Below are positions 10,370 through 23,000 of a stretch of 64,000 nucleotides of DNA, in pieces (positions within the stretch are counted from its first letter, which is position 1; the number at the start of each line of letters is the position of its first letter). Location: assembly GCA_000711775.1 (NCBI GenBank), contig ARYC01002605.1, positions 1 through 64,000 of the forward strand, written 5' to 3'. Below the pieces are notes generated by a model, which did not search any database, was not told the DNA's origin, and saw only the letters and a list, made by a program, of their open reading frames with translations. The position numbers were made by a program, and so were the translations under genes. This DNA is from Oxytricha trifallax. Taxonomy: Eukaryota > Ciliophora > Spirotrichea > Sporadotrichida > Oxytrichidae.

Positions 10370-10745
10370 TATTGTAGGAATACAATTAATTTTGAAAATT
10401 ATATTAAGTTTTAATTATAAACAACAACTTAGTGGCAGTTAAGTTTATAGAAACCTAGACAATATGGTACATGCTCAATAGATAATTTATATTCAACGCT
10501 AGACTTTATTTTTTGGCGATAATATTTTATATCATCCTAAACTGAAATAAATCTATTTATAATTGGGAAAAAATTAACATAATAAAAACCTAAAATAAAG
10601 TCTATCTCGCTTCATGGATGAGATATAATAATTCCACTAAAAGTAAAGTCAATCTGATTTTAAATTCTTTTTCGAACAATTAGAGTATTGTTTAGAATTG
10701 AGCAAGTTAACTGACCAAAAATATTAAATTAATAATTTATAATTT
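10370..10745. mobile_element. Degraded foldback element (TTGTAGG family)
   Basis: It begins TA-TTGTAGGAATACA like the better-kept copies. It retains the order of internal motifs (ACTTTATT..GGCG, then the reversed version with AAAGTAAAGTC). The right end is not recognisable. It lies between block B and the end of block C in locus 1. Confidence 0.5.
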
Positions 10746-11065
10746 ATTTTCTAAATTAAAATTTATTTATGCAGTAGAAATTTAATAATTGTATTGGAGC
10801 ATATAATTATTGAAAAATTGACAATTTTAATTATCACAATTATTCAAATAAAATGAATTCCTAGAATTAATTATCAAATAAAGATTTTATAATTTATTAA
10901 ACTGATTCAACAAGTTTATAATTTTTATTTCTTAATTAATATTTCTTAAATCGAATATATTCATGTGGTTAATATGAATTCCTTGAATATTTTATTAATT
11001 ATATTTTTAGGAATTATAAACTATTTTTTAAGCCTATGATAATAATTATAATAAATTAATATAAC

Positions 11066-14000
11066 TCATTTGTTTAGAAAGGCTTCTACTCTCTACCTCT
11101 AATGTTGAGGTAATTCATCAAGTGGTATCATACAAAGCATATTTTGCATGTCAAGCATAAATCTCTTGATTTTTATGAAAAGTATGGTGCCCAAGATAAA
11201 GGTTAGTAGAATAGTAAAACTCATGAATAAAGAAAATGATAGCAAGTAGTTCTAGCGAGCTTTCTAAAAATAATCTGTAGCAGTTAATCTTAATTCAATT
11301 TATAATAATTTAGATGTACAATTTATGTTAAAAATTCTATATTTAATAAGAAATAATTTTGATTAAATTAAATTAAATTTTATCTCATAATATAAACCTA
11401 AAAACTCTTGGCTTTTGTTCAAGTAAATGTTTGCAAAGTTTATTGTTGAAATTATAAATAAATTATATTTTCTACAAAGAATATAGTGATCATATGCAGT
11501 GTATTCATAATATACGATCTTACTCATTTTTGTTTAATTCCAGTTAATCGAATTTGTCCAGAATACATTTTAAAAATTAATGACATACAACTCTTAGACT
11601 TCCAATAATTGTTAGTATATGATTTTCTATTGATTTTGAATTAAAAATTAAAAAAAGTTAAATACTCTCAATACTTAATAGTTGGAAATATAGTACTAAT
11701 CCCATATAAAACATATCCAAATTACTTTTAGAGTAAATAATTATAATAAAAGTTATATTTTCAATTAAAAGATCATTTTTGGTAAAAAAGCGAATTCTAA
11801 AAAAGTTCAAAAAAATATAATAAAATGTAAAAGCTAATATCTATAAAAATATGTCAAATTAAAGATTCAATAAAGCGAATTAAAAAAGAAGGAGAATTTA
11901 GACTTTAATTAATAAGTTAAACATATAATAGCAGATTTATTTATCAAATACTTCCTTTTATAAACTTGACTGTTTTATTTAATTTTGCTAAAGAAATCTA
12001 AAATTAAGCGTTATATTTTAATGCTAATGCAAGCACTTAAATTATTGTTTTATATGTAATTTTATGCATAAAATTGAACTATTTTTCTTCACATCTTTCA
12101 TTGATAATTTTTATGGATTTAATTGAGCTTAAATGCAAATTATTTAAATAAAAAAACTAAAATAAGATTTTATTTCTATACAAAAAGAGTATTTTAATGA
12201 CTTAATTAGAAATAATAAGTAAATTAATTACTTTATTGTTAATTTTTTAATACATAATTTTACCTGTTGTATACAAGAAAAGAGAATATTTAAAAGAATT
12301 ACAAAAGTTAAATGAATAAGTATGATTATTAAATGTAAACATCAACACTCTAATAAATTTAAGTTTATTTAGAAGAAACTTAAATTTTTTATTCATATAT
12401 ATTTATATTTAAACCTGGTATGACTCCTTTAGAGATATCTCTTACTTCACTTTATTTTATTCTAACAAACCAGAAATTAAAAATATTGTAGGAATACATT
12501 TGAAGTCGGTAAATTAATTTAAATTAAATATTAAATAAATAAAATTAGTGACAGTTAAAGTTGGCTAATTTAAACGATCTTAGGCTCATTCTATAGATAA
12601 TTAAAAATTAGCTATGGACTTTATTATTGGCGGTACAATTGTATCTTATCGTGGGAGCGAGATAACTTGAGTGTAATGTGAAAAGGTATAATTTAATGAA
12701 TTTAGAGGGTTTAATTAAAGTCGAGTTATCTCTCTCTCGGAAAGTGATAAGATTTTACCGCCAACAATAAAGTCCATAGCTAATTTTGAATTCTTTATCG
12801 AATGAGCCTAAGATCGTTTAAATTAGCAAACTTTAACTGCCAATAATTTGATTTAATTTTAATTAATTTAATTATATTTTCCCAATTTCGAATTTATTCC
12901 TACAATAGTTAAATTATAAAGAAAGTTTTGATAATTTAAATGTTCTGAACTTCTCCCAGAGTATCCTTTAAATATAAGAAAACAAAGTCAATGAAATCTT
13001 GAATTTTCTTGTTAAAATAAACCTCTTCAAATAATTATTTTATTGAAATATTCTTATTAAATTATATTGAGGATTGTATTGATAGAAGCTTTATCTCTAT
13101 TTTTAAGACCATCAAAATTCAAGTTAATCTACTATATTAAACCAATCAAAAAAGTATTTCTTATAAAAATACTAAATAATAATATTAAATTACCGTTTTA
13201 TTATTATTTTCTTAATGAGATAAATATTATGATAGAATCATATAATAATGATAAGAATATTATTTAGTAAATTTTTTATTTGAATTTTATTTTTAATGAA
13301 ATCTATATAATAAATGTAATTTTTGATAATTAATTGAGTTTTATTGGAGAGTTATCAAATGAAAAGCACATTTACCTTTTTTAATCATATAGAAATTCAT
13401 CATTATAATTTTAATTCTGCATTGTAGTGATACTTATTTATATATACTTATATATATAAACAATTAAATATATTTTCAACTCAATCAAGCTATACATAGC
13501 ATTCCCTTGACCTTTCTGCAATAAAGAATCCATGCTTTGCTCGCAGCCCTTAGCTTTGACTGGATCTTCGCTAAAAGTTAAATTACAGACGTGCTAGTTC
13601 TCAATCATATTAAATTTGTCTCTTGCATCAGCAATGAAATCCGGCAAAGATCTTCTAAGTTATTAAAATTATCCTATAAATGTTAAATTAAGTTGATTAA
13701 TTTCATTTTCATTTTCGAAGCATCTATCCACATAATTATATACAGCTGGTACTACTGCATACGAATTAGGGGTGTCATATAAATGAAAAAAGGGGGGAGA
13801 GAACAAGAATATAATAGAATGAGCAATATTTTTGTTATAAAATATTTATATATTATTAATTATTGTCAATATACTAAAAGTTATTTTCCATTAATAATAC
13901 TAAACAATACATTCTAAAAATTGTTAAATATAATATGGATTTTAAATAACTTATTATTAAAGTATTTTTTTAATTTGGATTAATTTTGTTTATTAAATTA

Positions 14001-17000
14001 TAAGCTTATCATTTTATTAATATGTATTTATTTAACACAATACTTTATTGAGTATAATATTAATAATTTTTAATGGTTGACAAATTATAATAATTATGAT
14101 TTAAATCAATAATTATACAACTATCATATAAGTTTAAGGTTAAAGTGAAGTTTCTTATAGCTTTTTCTCTTTAAAATAGCAGTAAATTGTAAACGCATTC
14201 ATAAACAATAATATTAATTCTGAGATTAATTTCTAATTTAATAAATTTAATTTTAATTAAATACTTTTTAATATATTCTTCTCTGAAGTATACTTTTTAC
14301 AGCTGAATTAAACTATCACTATCATTTTCGAAGACAACCTGACTTTAATAGAAAGATATAAGTAGTGAGGAGTTAAGGTAGCCAATTAGAAGTATTATTA
14401 ATCCAAAAATCATAAATGTAAATGGTTTTGATATTTGGATAATTATAAATTGTTCAAACCGAGACCCCCCTCCCACCCCCTCCCAGGCATAAAACGAGAC
14501 CCCCTCCCACCCTAACTAGACCCCTCCTCCCACCCCAACAACATCCCTATTCACATGAAAATTTTGATTCTCAATGTTTAAATCATTTTCCTTAATGATA
14601 TCTTGATCTCATAATATTATTTATAAATAAAATACATCATTTTTTAAAAAATATTTTTTCAACAAATCTAATTGCTACTTCAAAAACCCCAAAACCCTTT
14701 CAGTAGTTTGATTGAGTTTTTGATTGATAAAAGTAGACTATTAGGGCATACTTTATTAGGGTTTTAATAGGGTTTATGTAGGGGTTTAATGTTTAAATAT
14801 TAGTATTTTAAGTGAGTATATGCGAGGTTTGGGGTCAGTTTATGACAGGGAGTATATAGATTTATTGTTTAAGCTGCGATATGGATGTGATGAATATAGT
14901 GAATAACTCAAGCCTGTTCTGAATTATACATCTATAGCAAGGCTACTCCATAAAGCTACAGCAACTGTGAGGTCTCACTGTCTATTAGCATTGAATTTAA
15001 AGAAATAGCATCTAATTCTAAGCCTAAGAAACCCTTAAAATTTTAGCAGCATCATATTGACTATCTTATTAATGATAAGACTCTTAAATACTGGGCTCAC
15101 TTCTCTCTAGCCGAGAGGCTGTGATGTTTCATCGCCAATTTCCTGAGCTTCATATCTCTGCTTAATCGATAGCTAACATATATAAAAAGAACGGAATATC
15201 TTACAAGACAGTCAATCAAATTAAGAGAGAGATTGACTTTAATGTTCCATTTTATAAGACTAATTAAATTAGATATTCGATTAAATGCAGAGGTCTTAAG
15301 AGCATAATATAAAGGTCATACACGCTGATGAGGCAGTATTTACATTCAATACATTTATATCAAGGTCTTGATACAAGAGGTATAGTAATATAGAAGTTTA
15401 TGACTAAAAAGTTAAGGTGTAAACTCATGCTATTCTTAGCGGAATAAGTGAAGATAGTGGCCTCGAGACTTATGTTATTCACCCTCGTTCTATAAAGACT
15501 GAATAATACTAAAGTTCTTGCAATAACTCAGAGATAAGTACGCCGACTAAGAGATTATTCTGTTTGTAGATAACTTGTCAGTTCATAAAACTAAAGACTC
15601 AAGGAAAGAATATGAAAGGCTAAATATAACACCTGTATTTAATGTTCCTTACAGCCCTTAGTTCAATGGAATTGAATTATATTGGGGTTATTGAAAGGCC
15701 ATTATAAGAAATTACTGCTCTACCATCTGATGCATGATTTAAAGATAGACACAGTCGATTTTATTAAGAGTGCTGCTAAGAGAGTAAGCGATGAGAAAGC
15801 GAAAGTATGCGCAAGAGAAGGGAGATTTTGTGTATATAAATAAGTATTAGATTTAAACGAATGAATAAGTACACATATTAAATTTGCACGTAAAGGGATT
15901 TGGCTTCTCTTTCTTTTCTTCCTCTTAAGGCTTGCTTGGGCCTATGTTTCTTCTCTTAGTGCCAGCTCCCGCATCTATGTTCATATCTTCTGGCTTTTAT
16001 AAATCTTTGAAGAGTCTCTTACTCGATTCATGTTTTACTTGAGACTTTCTCTCTCTGTTTAATTTGCTGCGCTCTTTCATCAAGTATATAGCAGTACCAG
16101 GTTTTTCTATAAGTTAGAAGGCTAAGCTTACTTGAGATGAAAAGATGCTTTTGAAGTTCCTAGAGCCAGGTCTCGCTGATTTTAATACCTTGCTTCTCTT
16201 TTTCTTCAGGAGAGATGCTGTAGCGTTTCTTAAGAGCTTCTTAAATAACTTCATTAAAGTACTCAAGTTTCAGAGTTCCAAGAACACCAAAGAAGAAGTT
16301 TCTCTCTGGCAACTTATTAGAGAGCTGCAACTTTGAAGGAAGACAGAAAGCAACATCTGGATCACTCATAACATCATCATAGAGGTTTGTCACTGAAATT
16401 TCAGGGTAGTTAGGTTCTCTATCATCCTAATTTCATTAGACTTAAAAGCTTTTTTCTCTTCACTCAGTAAGGCTTTTAAGAACGAGATTTTAGTTCCCTC
16501 CTAAGTCGGCAAGAAGAGTCCAACTATAATGGATGCATTAATCTTAATTAAGAACTTACCTTGCTAAACCAAATATCTATAGAGGTCCTCTTTACTTCGA
16601 AATTTTCCTATTAAATCTTGAGATTAAATTCTCTTCATCGCATCATTCACAGACTCCATCTTGCTTCCTCTTTCTAAAATGTTAATGAAATTTAAAATTA
16701 TGGATATCCATTCTAAGTTTATTAAAATCTTACTACTAAATAGGGAGGACCCACTGGAGGTCAACCTAAAAAAGATATAAGGAGAAGCATTGAAAAACTT
16801 GCTCCAAGTTCACACATTGATTCCCATTTTTATCAAACTATCTCCATTAAATTGCTCCTAATAATGTTTAATTATTTTAGGAGGTCCTCAAAATTAAGTT
16901 CAAACTTGATTTGGAGGACCTCCTAGAGAAACAAACTTCATTAGGAGTATTTTAATTTACTAAAACGAATAAAATTCTCATAAAATATGTCAACTTACAG

Positions 17001-20000
17001 TCTTTTATGGTTGTTTAATTTTCTAAAATCTCAGACGAAAATCTACCAGAGTGTCTTATACTCGACTATTAAAGTTTATCAAGGTATATTTTATCATTAT
17101 TATAATAAAATATATCAGCAAACTAAAATGAGCGCTAACCTTCTGAGAAGAGAGGCATTACTTGGGTAAAATCAATCAAAATTTCATTCCAGCAACCAAA
17201 AAAAGTAGAGACCAGAGACGCTTGTACTCAGAGGGAGCCTACTTATGACAACTTAGACCAGTCTAGCTTTGAGATTTAAATATAAGTTAAGTAGGAGGTT
17301 ATCAAAGAAGCTGTGCAAATTGAGGAGGAGGTTAAACAACCCGCCATAGAGCACAAATAAATACCAGCCAAAGTTGACTATCAATGCAAAGAATGCAATA
17401 AAGTTTTCCCTTACAAGTCAACTTATAAAAGACACTTGAGAGATATACACAACGATATGCCAAGGTTATATCTCAAGCATTAAAAGAAAGATGGGAAATA
17501 TGTCTGTGAGTTCTGTGAGAAGCCATATTCTCATACTAGAGACCTCAAAGTGCACTTAAAGAAAAAGAACAATTAAAGTTTAGTCTTTATTCATGAACCT
17601 ACAGGGAATAAATTCCTCTAAAAGAGAAGATCAAGAAACCCAGTGGAGTCTCTTAGAGTTGAAGTCTAGAAGTAAGTAAAAATGAAGAAAGCAGTCAAGA
17701 ACTTTCAAGTCTCTGAGATCAATAAAATAATGGTTAAAATAGAAGCAATGAAGATTCCAATATTAAAAATTATTGACTTAGATTCTTGCCTAGAAAGCTA
17801 CCTCACTCATGAAGAAAAAATAGAGAAGAGAGTAATTACTGATGACAAATATGCTTACAAGATAAATCCTTTCAATTAATTCCTTGCTGATGACAAGTTC
17901 AAAAAGGAATTTGCTAATGAGTATTATGCTCTTTAAAAGGCAAAGTTAAATGAGTGCAGGCATATCATCTAGCTTGATGCTATTTTACTTGGTAAAGATC
18001 ATGTAGCCTTCAGGCTTCCTTTACTTGAAATGACTTACAGAGAATTCTTATCTGACAATAGATGTCAGAGATAAATTGGTTAGTTAGTATAGCAGATAGT
18101 TGAGGGGATTGAAGAGCTTCACAAGCTTGGTTATGTTCATAGAGACTTAAAGCCAGAAAACATCATGATAAACTTTCAGCCTCTTAGAGTTTATATTATT
18201 GACTTCAACAGAGCTCAAAGAGTGCAAGCCTCTGCATAAGGAAATGTATACGGCACTCCTGGATATTTCCCAGAGAGAGAAGATTGGAGAGATGGAGACA
18301 CTTAATGGGATATCTGGGCTCTCACAGTAATAATAATAGAGAGCGACATGCCAAGAAACGATTACTTTAGCTGCAGGGTGAGAGATTCTAAGCAGAGAAT
18401 CAAACAATATCTCGATAAAAATAAAATAAATGGAGGTCTCAGAGAACTTGCATATTCAACTATAATCAAGCCAAGCTAAGAGAATTAACAAACAATAGAA
18501 TAAATCAAACATCAACTAAGAAAGATAAAATTCAGAGAACTGCCACATGACTCTAAGCTTATGTTTGTGTGAAATATTTAAAAAGCTCGCTTATTATACT
18601 CACTTAAAATACTAATATTTAGACATTAAACCCCTACATAAACCCTATTAAAACCCTAATAAAGTATGCACTAATAGTCTACTTTTATCAATCAAAAACT
18701 CAATCAAACTACTGAAATGGTTTTGGGGTTTTGACTCTTTATTAAAATTTCTTATTTAACAACTTTCACTACATCCGCTGACTTTATTATTGAGATGCTC
18801 CCATAAAATATAATTACAAGTATATTTCCATTTGATTCGATAATAAAATTATAAAATTTATGAGCCAACAAACTCAGACAATTTTTTAAATCTGTATTCA
18901 AAATATGATTAATTTTTATAATAAATTTTTCCAATTTTCTATAATTATTACTCTAATTATTTTTATAGAAACTAATAGTCATGAAAAAATACATATGTAA
19001 AATATTAAAATAAAACCTAATTTAAGCTTGTATTTATATTTTCAAATTAACTAACTGTAAATTAATCAAGAAGTTATTTATATTTAAATCAGTCCCTTTA
19101 CAAACTAATTAATAATACATGCTAAAATTAGGTTTTATTTTAATATTTTACATATGTATTTTTTCATGACTATTAGTTTCTATAAAAATAATTAGAGTAA
19201 TAATTATAGAAAATTGGAAAAATTTATTATAAAAATTAATCATATTTTGAATACAGATTTAAAAAATTGTCTGAGTTTGTTGGCTCATAAATTTTATAAT
19301 TATATTATTGAATCAAATTGAAATATACTTGTAATTATATTTTTATGGGAGCATCTCAATAATAAAGTCAGCGGATGTAGTGAAAGTTGTTAAATAAGAA
19401 ATTTTAATAAAGAGTAGCAATTGATTTGTTGACAAAAATATTTTTTTTAAAAATTAAATATTTTATGTATAAAAAATATTATGATATCAAGATGACATGA
19501 AGGAAAATGATTTAAACATCGATAATCAAAATTTTCATATGAATAGGATATTGTTGGAGTGAGAGGGGGGGGGTCTAGTTAGGGTTTGAGGGGGGCCTTG
19601 TTTTAGGCCTGGGAGGGGAGTGGGAGGGGGGGGTCTCGGTTGGAACAATAAATATTAATAAAATCTTGATTTTCTGTGTAAGCGCTAATTTGTTCAATTG
19701 TAAATTGAAAAGTTTATATCTAGTGGATATCTTGCTCGCTTTATGTAATTATTTCATATACATTAATTCATTATAAAATTTAATGTTAAATACTAAGAAT
19801 AATTTTAATAGCAAACTATGTAAGCAATTTTAGAAACATTAATTATTTAAGATTTTTTATTTAAATTAATACTTCTAATTTGAGAATATCTTTTTAAGTA
19901 AGTTTATTTTGACCATGATTACGACGTTTTCCCTTTGGGTATTATAAACAAATATATAATATAGGTATTAGAGCTACTTCCTAGTAGCTCCTTCTTTTTC

Positions 20001-23000
20001 ATCTTACTCTCCAGAATGTTGAATTTCGCTGATATCATTTTCATTATCATATTCTTTTTCCTCTTCTTAGATATTTTCTAGATCTTTATTTTTCTTATGA
20101 TAACCATTTAATTTTTAATTATTATTTATTTTTATTATTAAAATCCACCTGGCTTCTCTTGATTCTTACTTTTTTACCTATTTATGATTTTATTTAGTTA
20201 TTTTTTATATTAAATTCTATATTTGTAATTACATTATTTAGCTCTATTCTTGGTCGAATTATTCCCTTTCTCTGCTCCATCATAGTACACAAATATATTA
20301 AATTATATTATATTGATAATTATTTCTATGAATCATTCTTAGATTTGCCTTTTTATTCCTAGTTTTTAGCTCTCCTCTTGATATCTGGGCCTTCATTCAA
20401 ATTACTGAAAAAAACTCTCTTGCTGTCAGTTTCTCTGTTAGTGCTTCTGCCTGATATATTATTTCCATTGGAAAAAGGATGATGGGGTGAATCGGCATCT
20501 TTTAATGAAAATTATATTACGATGATAAATTCAACAAAATCTTGCAAAAATTTGTTAAGATTTTACAAAAAAAAACTATATATAAATGAAAAATTGATCT
20601 TGCTTAATGTAAGCTTAAGATTAGTTGCCTTCAACATTCATTTTTTAATCATATTTTTTTTTTATTTAAAATTATTTAATATGTCCAAAAACTGAGTAAA
20701 ACTTAGATTGAGTGTTGGTTAGAGTATTTAATATATCTAAACTGGTCTTAATTAAATAATCTTGATTTAATTATAAAGAAACACAAAAGCTACAGACCAT
20801 TCTTGAATTGTAATTAAATTGAAGTATTTAATTAAATGAAATAACTCAAATTTGAATGCATTTTAAGGTTTGAAGTGGCATTATATAAATGGATAAATCC
20901 AATTGTAAGAGTTTCAATTATAAAATTAATATATTAAATAATGCCTATATAATTTATATGATATAAAGATAATACTTTACCTCTATATATGAAGTGAAAC
21001 CATAAAAGAAATGATAAGCAAATTATATAAATTATTTTCATATAATAAGTTCTATTTGGAAAGAATCAATTACTATCATTGAAAGTTTTTAATCTTTGAA
21101 ACTTATCTCTATTATAGAAGCAACAGTCAATTGCATATATCAGTGTATGCCAGTCTCATTTGTGACGAGTAAAAGCCTCAATACAAAAGATTTTATAAAA
21201 TTTTTAAAGTAAATGTTATTTTATTCAGTTGTTTGAACATTAAGTATTTGGATTGATTTTTTTTCAAAATAATGATAGGTTTGAATTAACTCATTTATAA
21301 TAATTATCTATTATTTAATCAGAAGGATAGTCATCATCATCAAAATCTTTTTTCTTGTTTCGATCTCCAAATTTAACTCTAAGCTGTAAATATTATCAAA
21401 TATAATAATTATATTCTGAAATTAGAATTATATATTTTTCTCTTATTTTTATTATTTTAATTAAAAACCTAAAAATTTTCCCTTTATAAAAAGTATTTTT
21501 AAATAAAATGATTTGCTGGGGTTTAAAAATATAGAAGAAATACACAATTTTATAAGATATTTTCTATAAATAAATAATTCTAAAATTTTAAAAATTTTTT
21601 ATATATAGTTATCTTTGATTATTATAAAAAATAATGTCTATAGAAATCAATTTGTAATTGAATTATAAGTCATTTCTTCTTGTTTTAAATAAAATTAAAA
21701 TTAAAAAATATAAGTCTTAGATCTTGATTGATATTATTGCTAATAAAAATATTTTTAAGCATGTTTTTCTTTTTTAAATAGGGCAAAGAAAGAATTAATT
21801 TTCATTTCACTCTGTGATATTGCGATATTATACTTTTATGTGGGTAAATAAATTAAAAGGTATTATTTATAAATTAATGAAAGAAAACATTTTCCAAAAC
21901 AAAATTACTTTTTAATAAAAATGCTTTTTATTCATTTAAAAGACTTTTATTAAGATAGGAGATTAAGTTGTAAATTTTTTAATTAAATAACATTTTTGCC
22001 TTTATATTACAATAAAAATAATTTTCAATATAATTAATTAAAATATTATCTTATAATTTTAAAGTGTTAATTGCTGCCTTCTAAAGTTAAGTCCTTTATC
22101 TAAGCATTTCACATACAATTCCTTATCCAAATTGTTGAAAAATTGCAAAATTTTGTATACCCTGTCTAATGCTTTAGTCTCTATAAATTTATTTATAAAA
22201 ATGTTGTTTTATTTTAATTATATTTACTAAAATGGGTCTAGCATTTGTCCCAAATTCTCTTGATATTATAAATATTTATGTTTACTAATAAGTTAATCTT
22301 AAATTACCAATAAAAGATTTGAAGGAATTCATTTCTTCTTAAAATAGAGAGTAATTTATAATGATATATAATAAATGAGGAAAAATATCTCTTATAAATA
22401 AAATATAAATAATTAATCATACAAATTCTATTTAAAAAGATTCATATTGTAGGAATACATTTGAAATTGGTAAAATCATTCTAATTAAATTAATTATTAT
22501 TCAAAATCTTGGCAGTTAAAGTTGACCAATTTAAACGATCTTGGGCTCATTCGATAGAGAATTCAAAATTAGCTGGACTTTATTATTGGCGGTACTATTT
22601 TATCGCATCCCTTGAGTGAGAATACTCGACTTTAATGTGAGGGTAAAATTTAATGAATTTAGAGGTGTTTAATTAAAGTCGAGTATTCTCACTCAAGGGA
22701 TGCGATAAAATAGTACCGCCAATAATAAAGTCCAGCTAATTTTGAATTCTCTATCGAATGAGCCCAAGATCGTTTAAATTGGTCAACTTTAACTGCCAAG
22801 ATTTTGAATAATAATTAATTTAATTAGAATGATTTTACCAATTTCAAATGTATTCCTACAATAGAACATTAAAAACATCTGAGTTCATTTGTTTTTTTTT
22901 GAAGTATTATAAATAATACCAAAAGAATTTTAATTATCTATTATCAAAATATATTTTATTTTTCCATATAATATCAGATGTTATACTTAAAACTTAAATT

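Larger units (their letters stand above)
14680..18733 (+). mobile_element. TBE-2, complete-length telomere-bearing element
   Basis: About 4.05 kb. It is bounded by CAAAAACCCCAAAACCC on the left and GGGGTTTTGGGGTTTTG on the right, inside about 75-bp inverted repeats. The target duplication is ACT (14677-14679 and 18734-18736). The other arm of the palindrome (near 19415-19430) shows the uninterrupted target GCTACTCTTT in reverse. The element carries transposase (+), 22-kDa (-) and 57-kDa (+) genes. The first two look damaged. Confidence 0.92.
14456..19645. mobile_element. Long palindromic element with G-rich ends, split by TBE-2
   Basis: The left arm is 14456-14679 plus 18734-19025 and the right arm is about 19113-19645. 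The arms are near-perfect reverse complements once TBE-2 (14680-18733) is removed. The outer ends are C-rich (GAGACCCCCCTCCCACCCC) and, inverted, G-rich (GGGAGGGGGGGGTCTCGG). The pre-insertion length is about 1.1 kb with a loop of about 90 bp (19026-19112). It carries no gene. The whole lies in an IES of block C, and locus 2 lacks it. Confidence 0.85.

Noticed and set aside
13067-13267. 66-codon AT-rich frame
   Set aside because: Low complexity, no homologue in locus 2 and AT-driven Ile/Asn/Lys/Phe composition.
14456-19645. Long terminal repeats of a retroelement around TBE-2
   Set aside because: The long repeats are inverted, not direct, and they are continuous once the TBE is removed, so this is a palindrome with an insertion.
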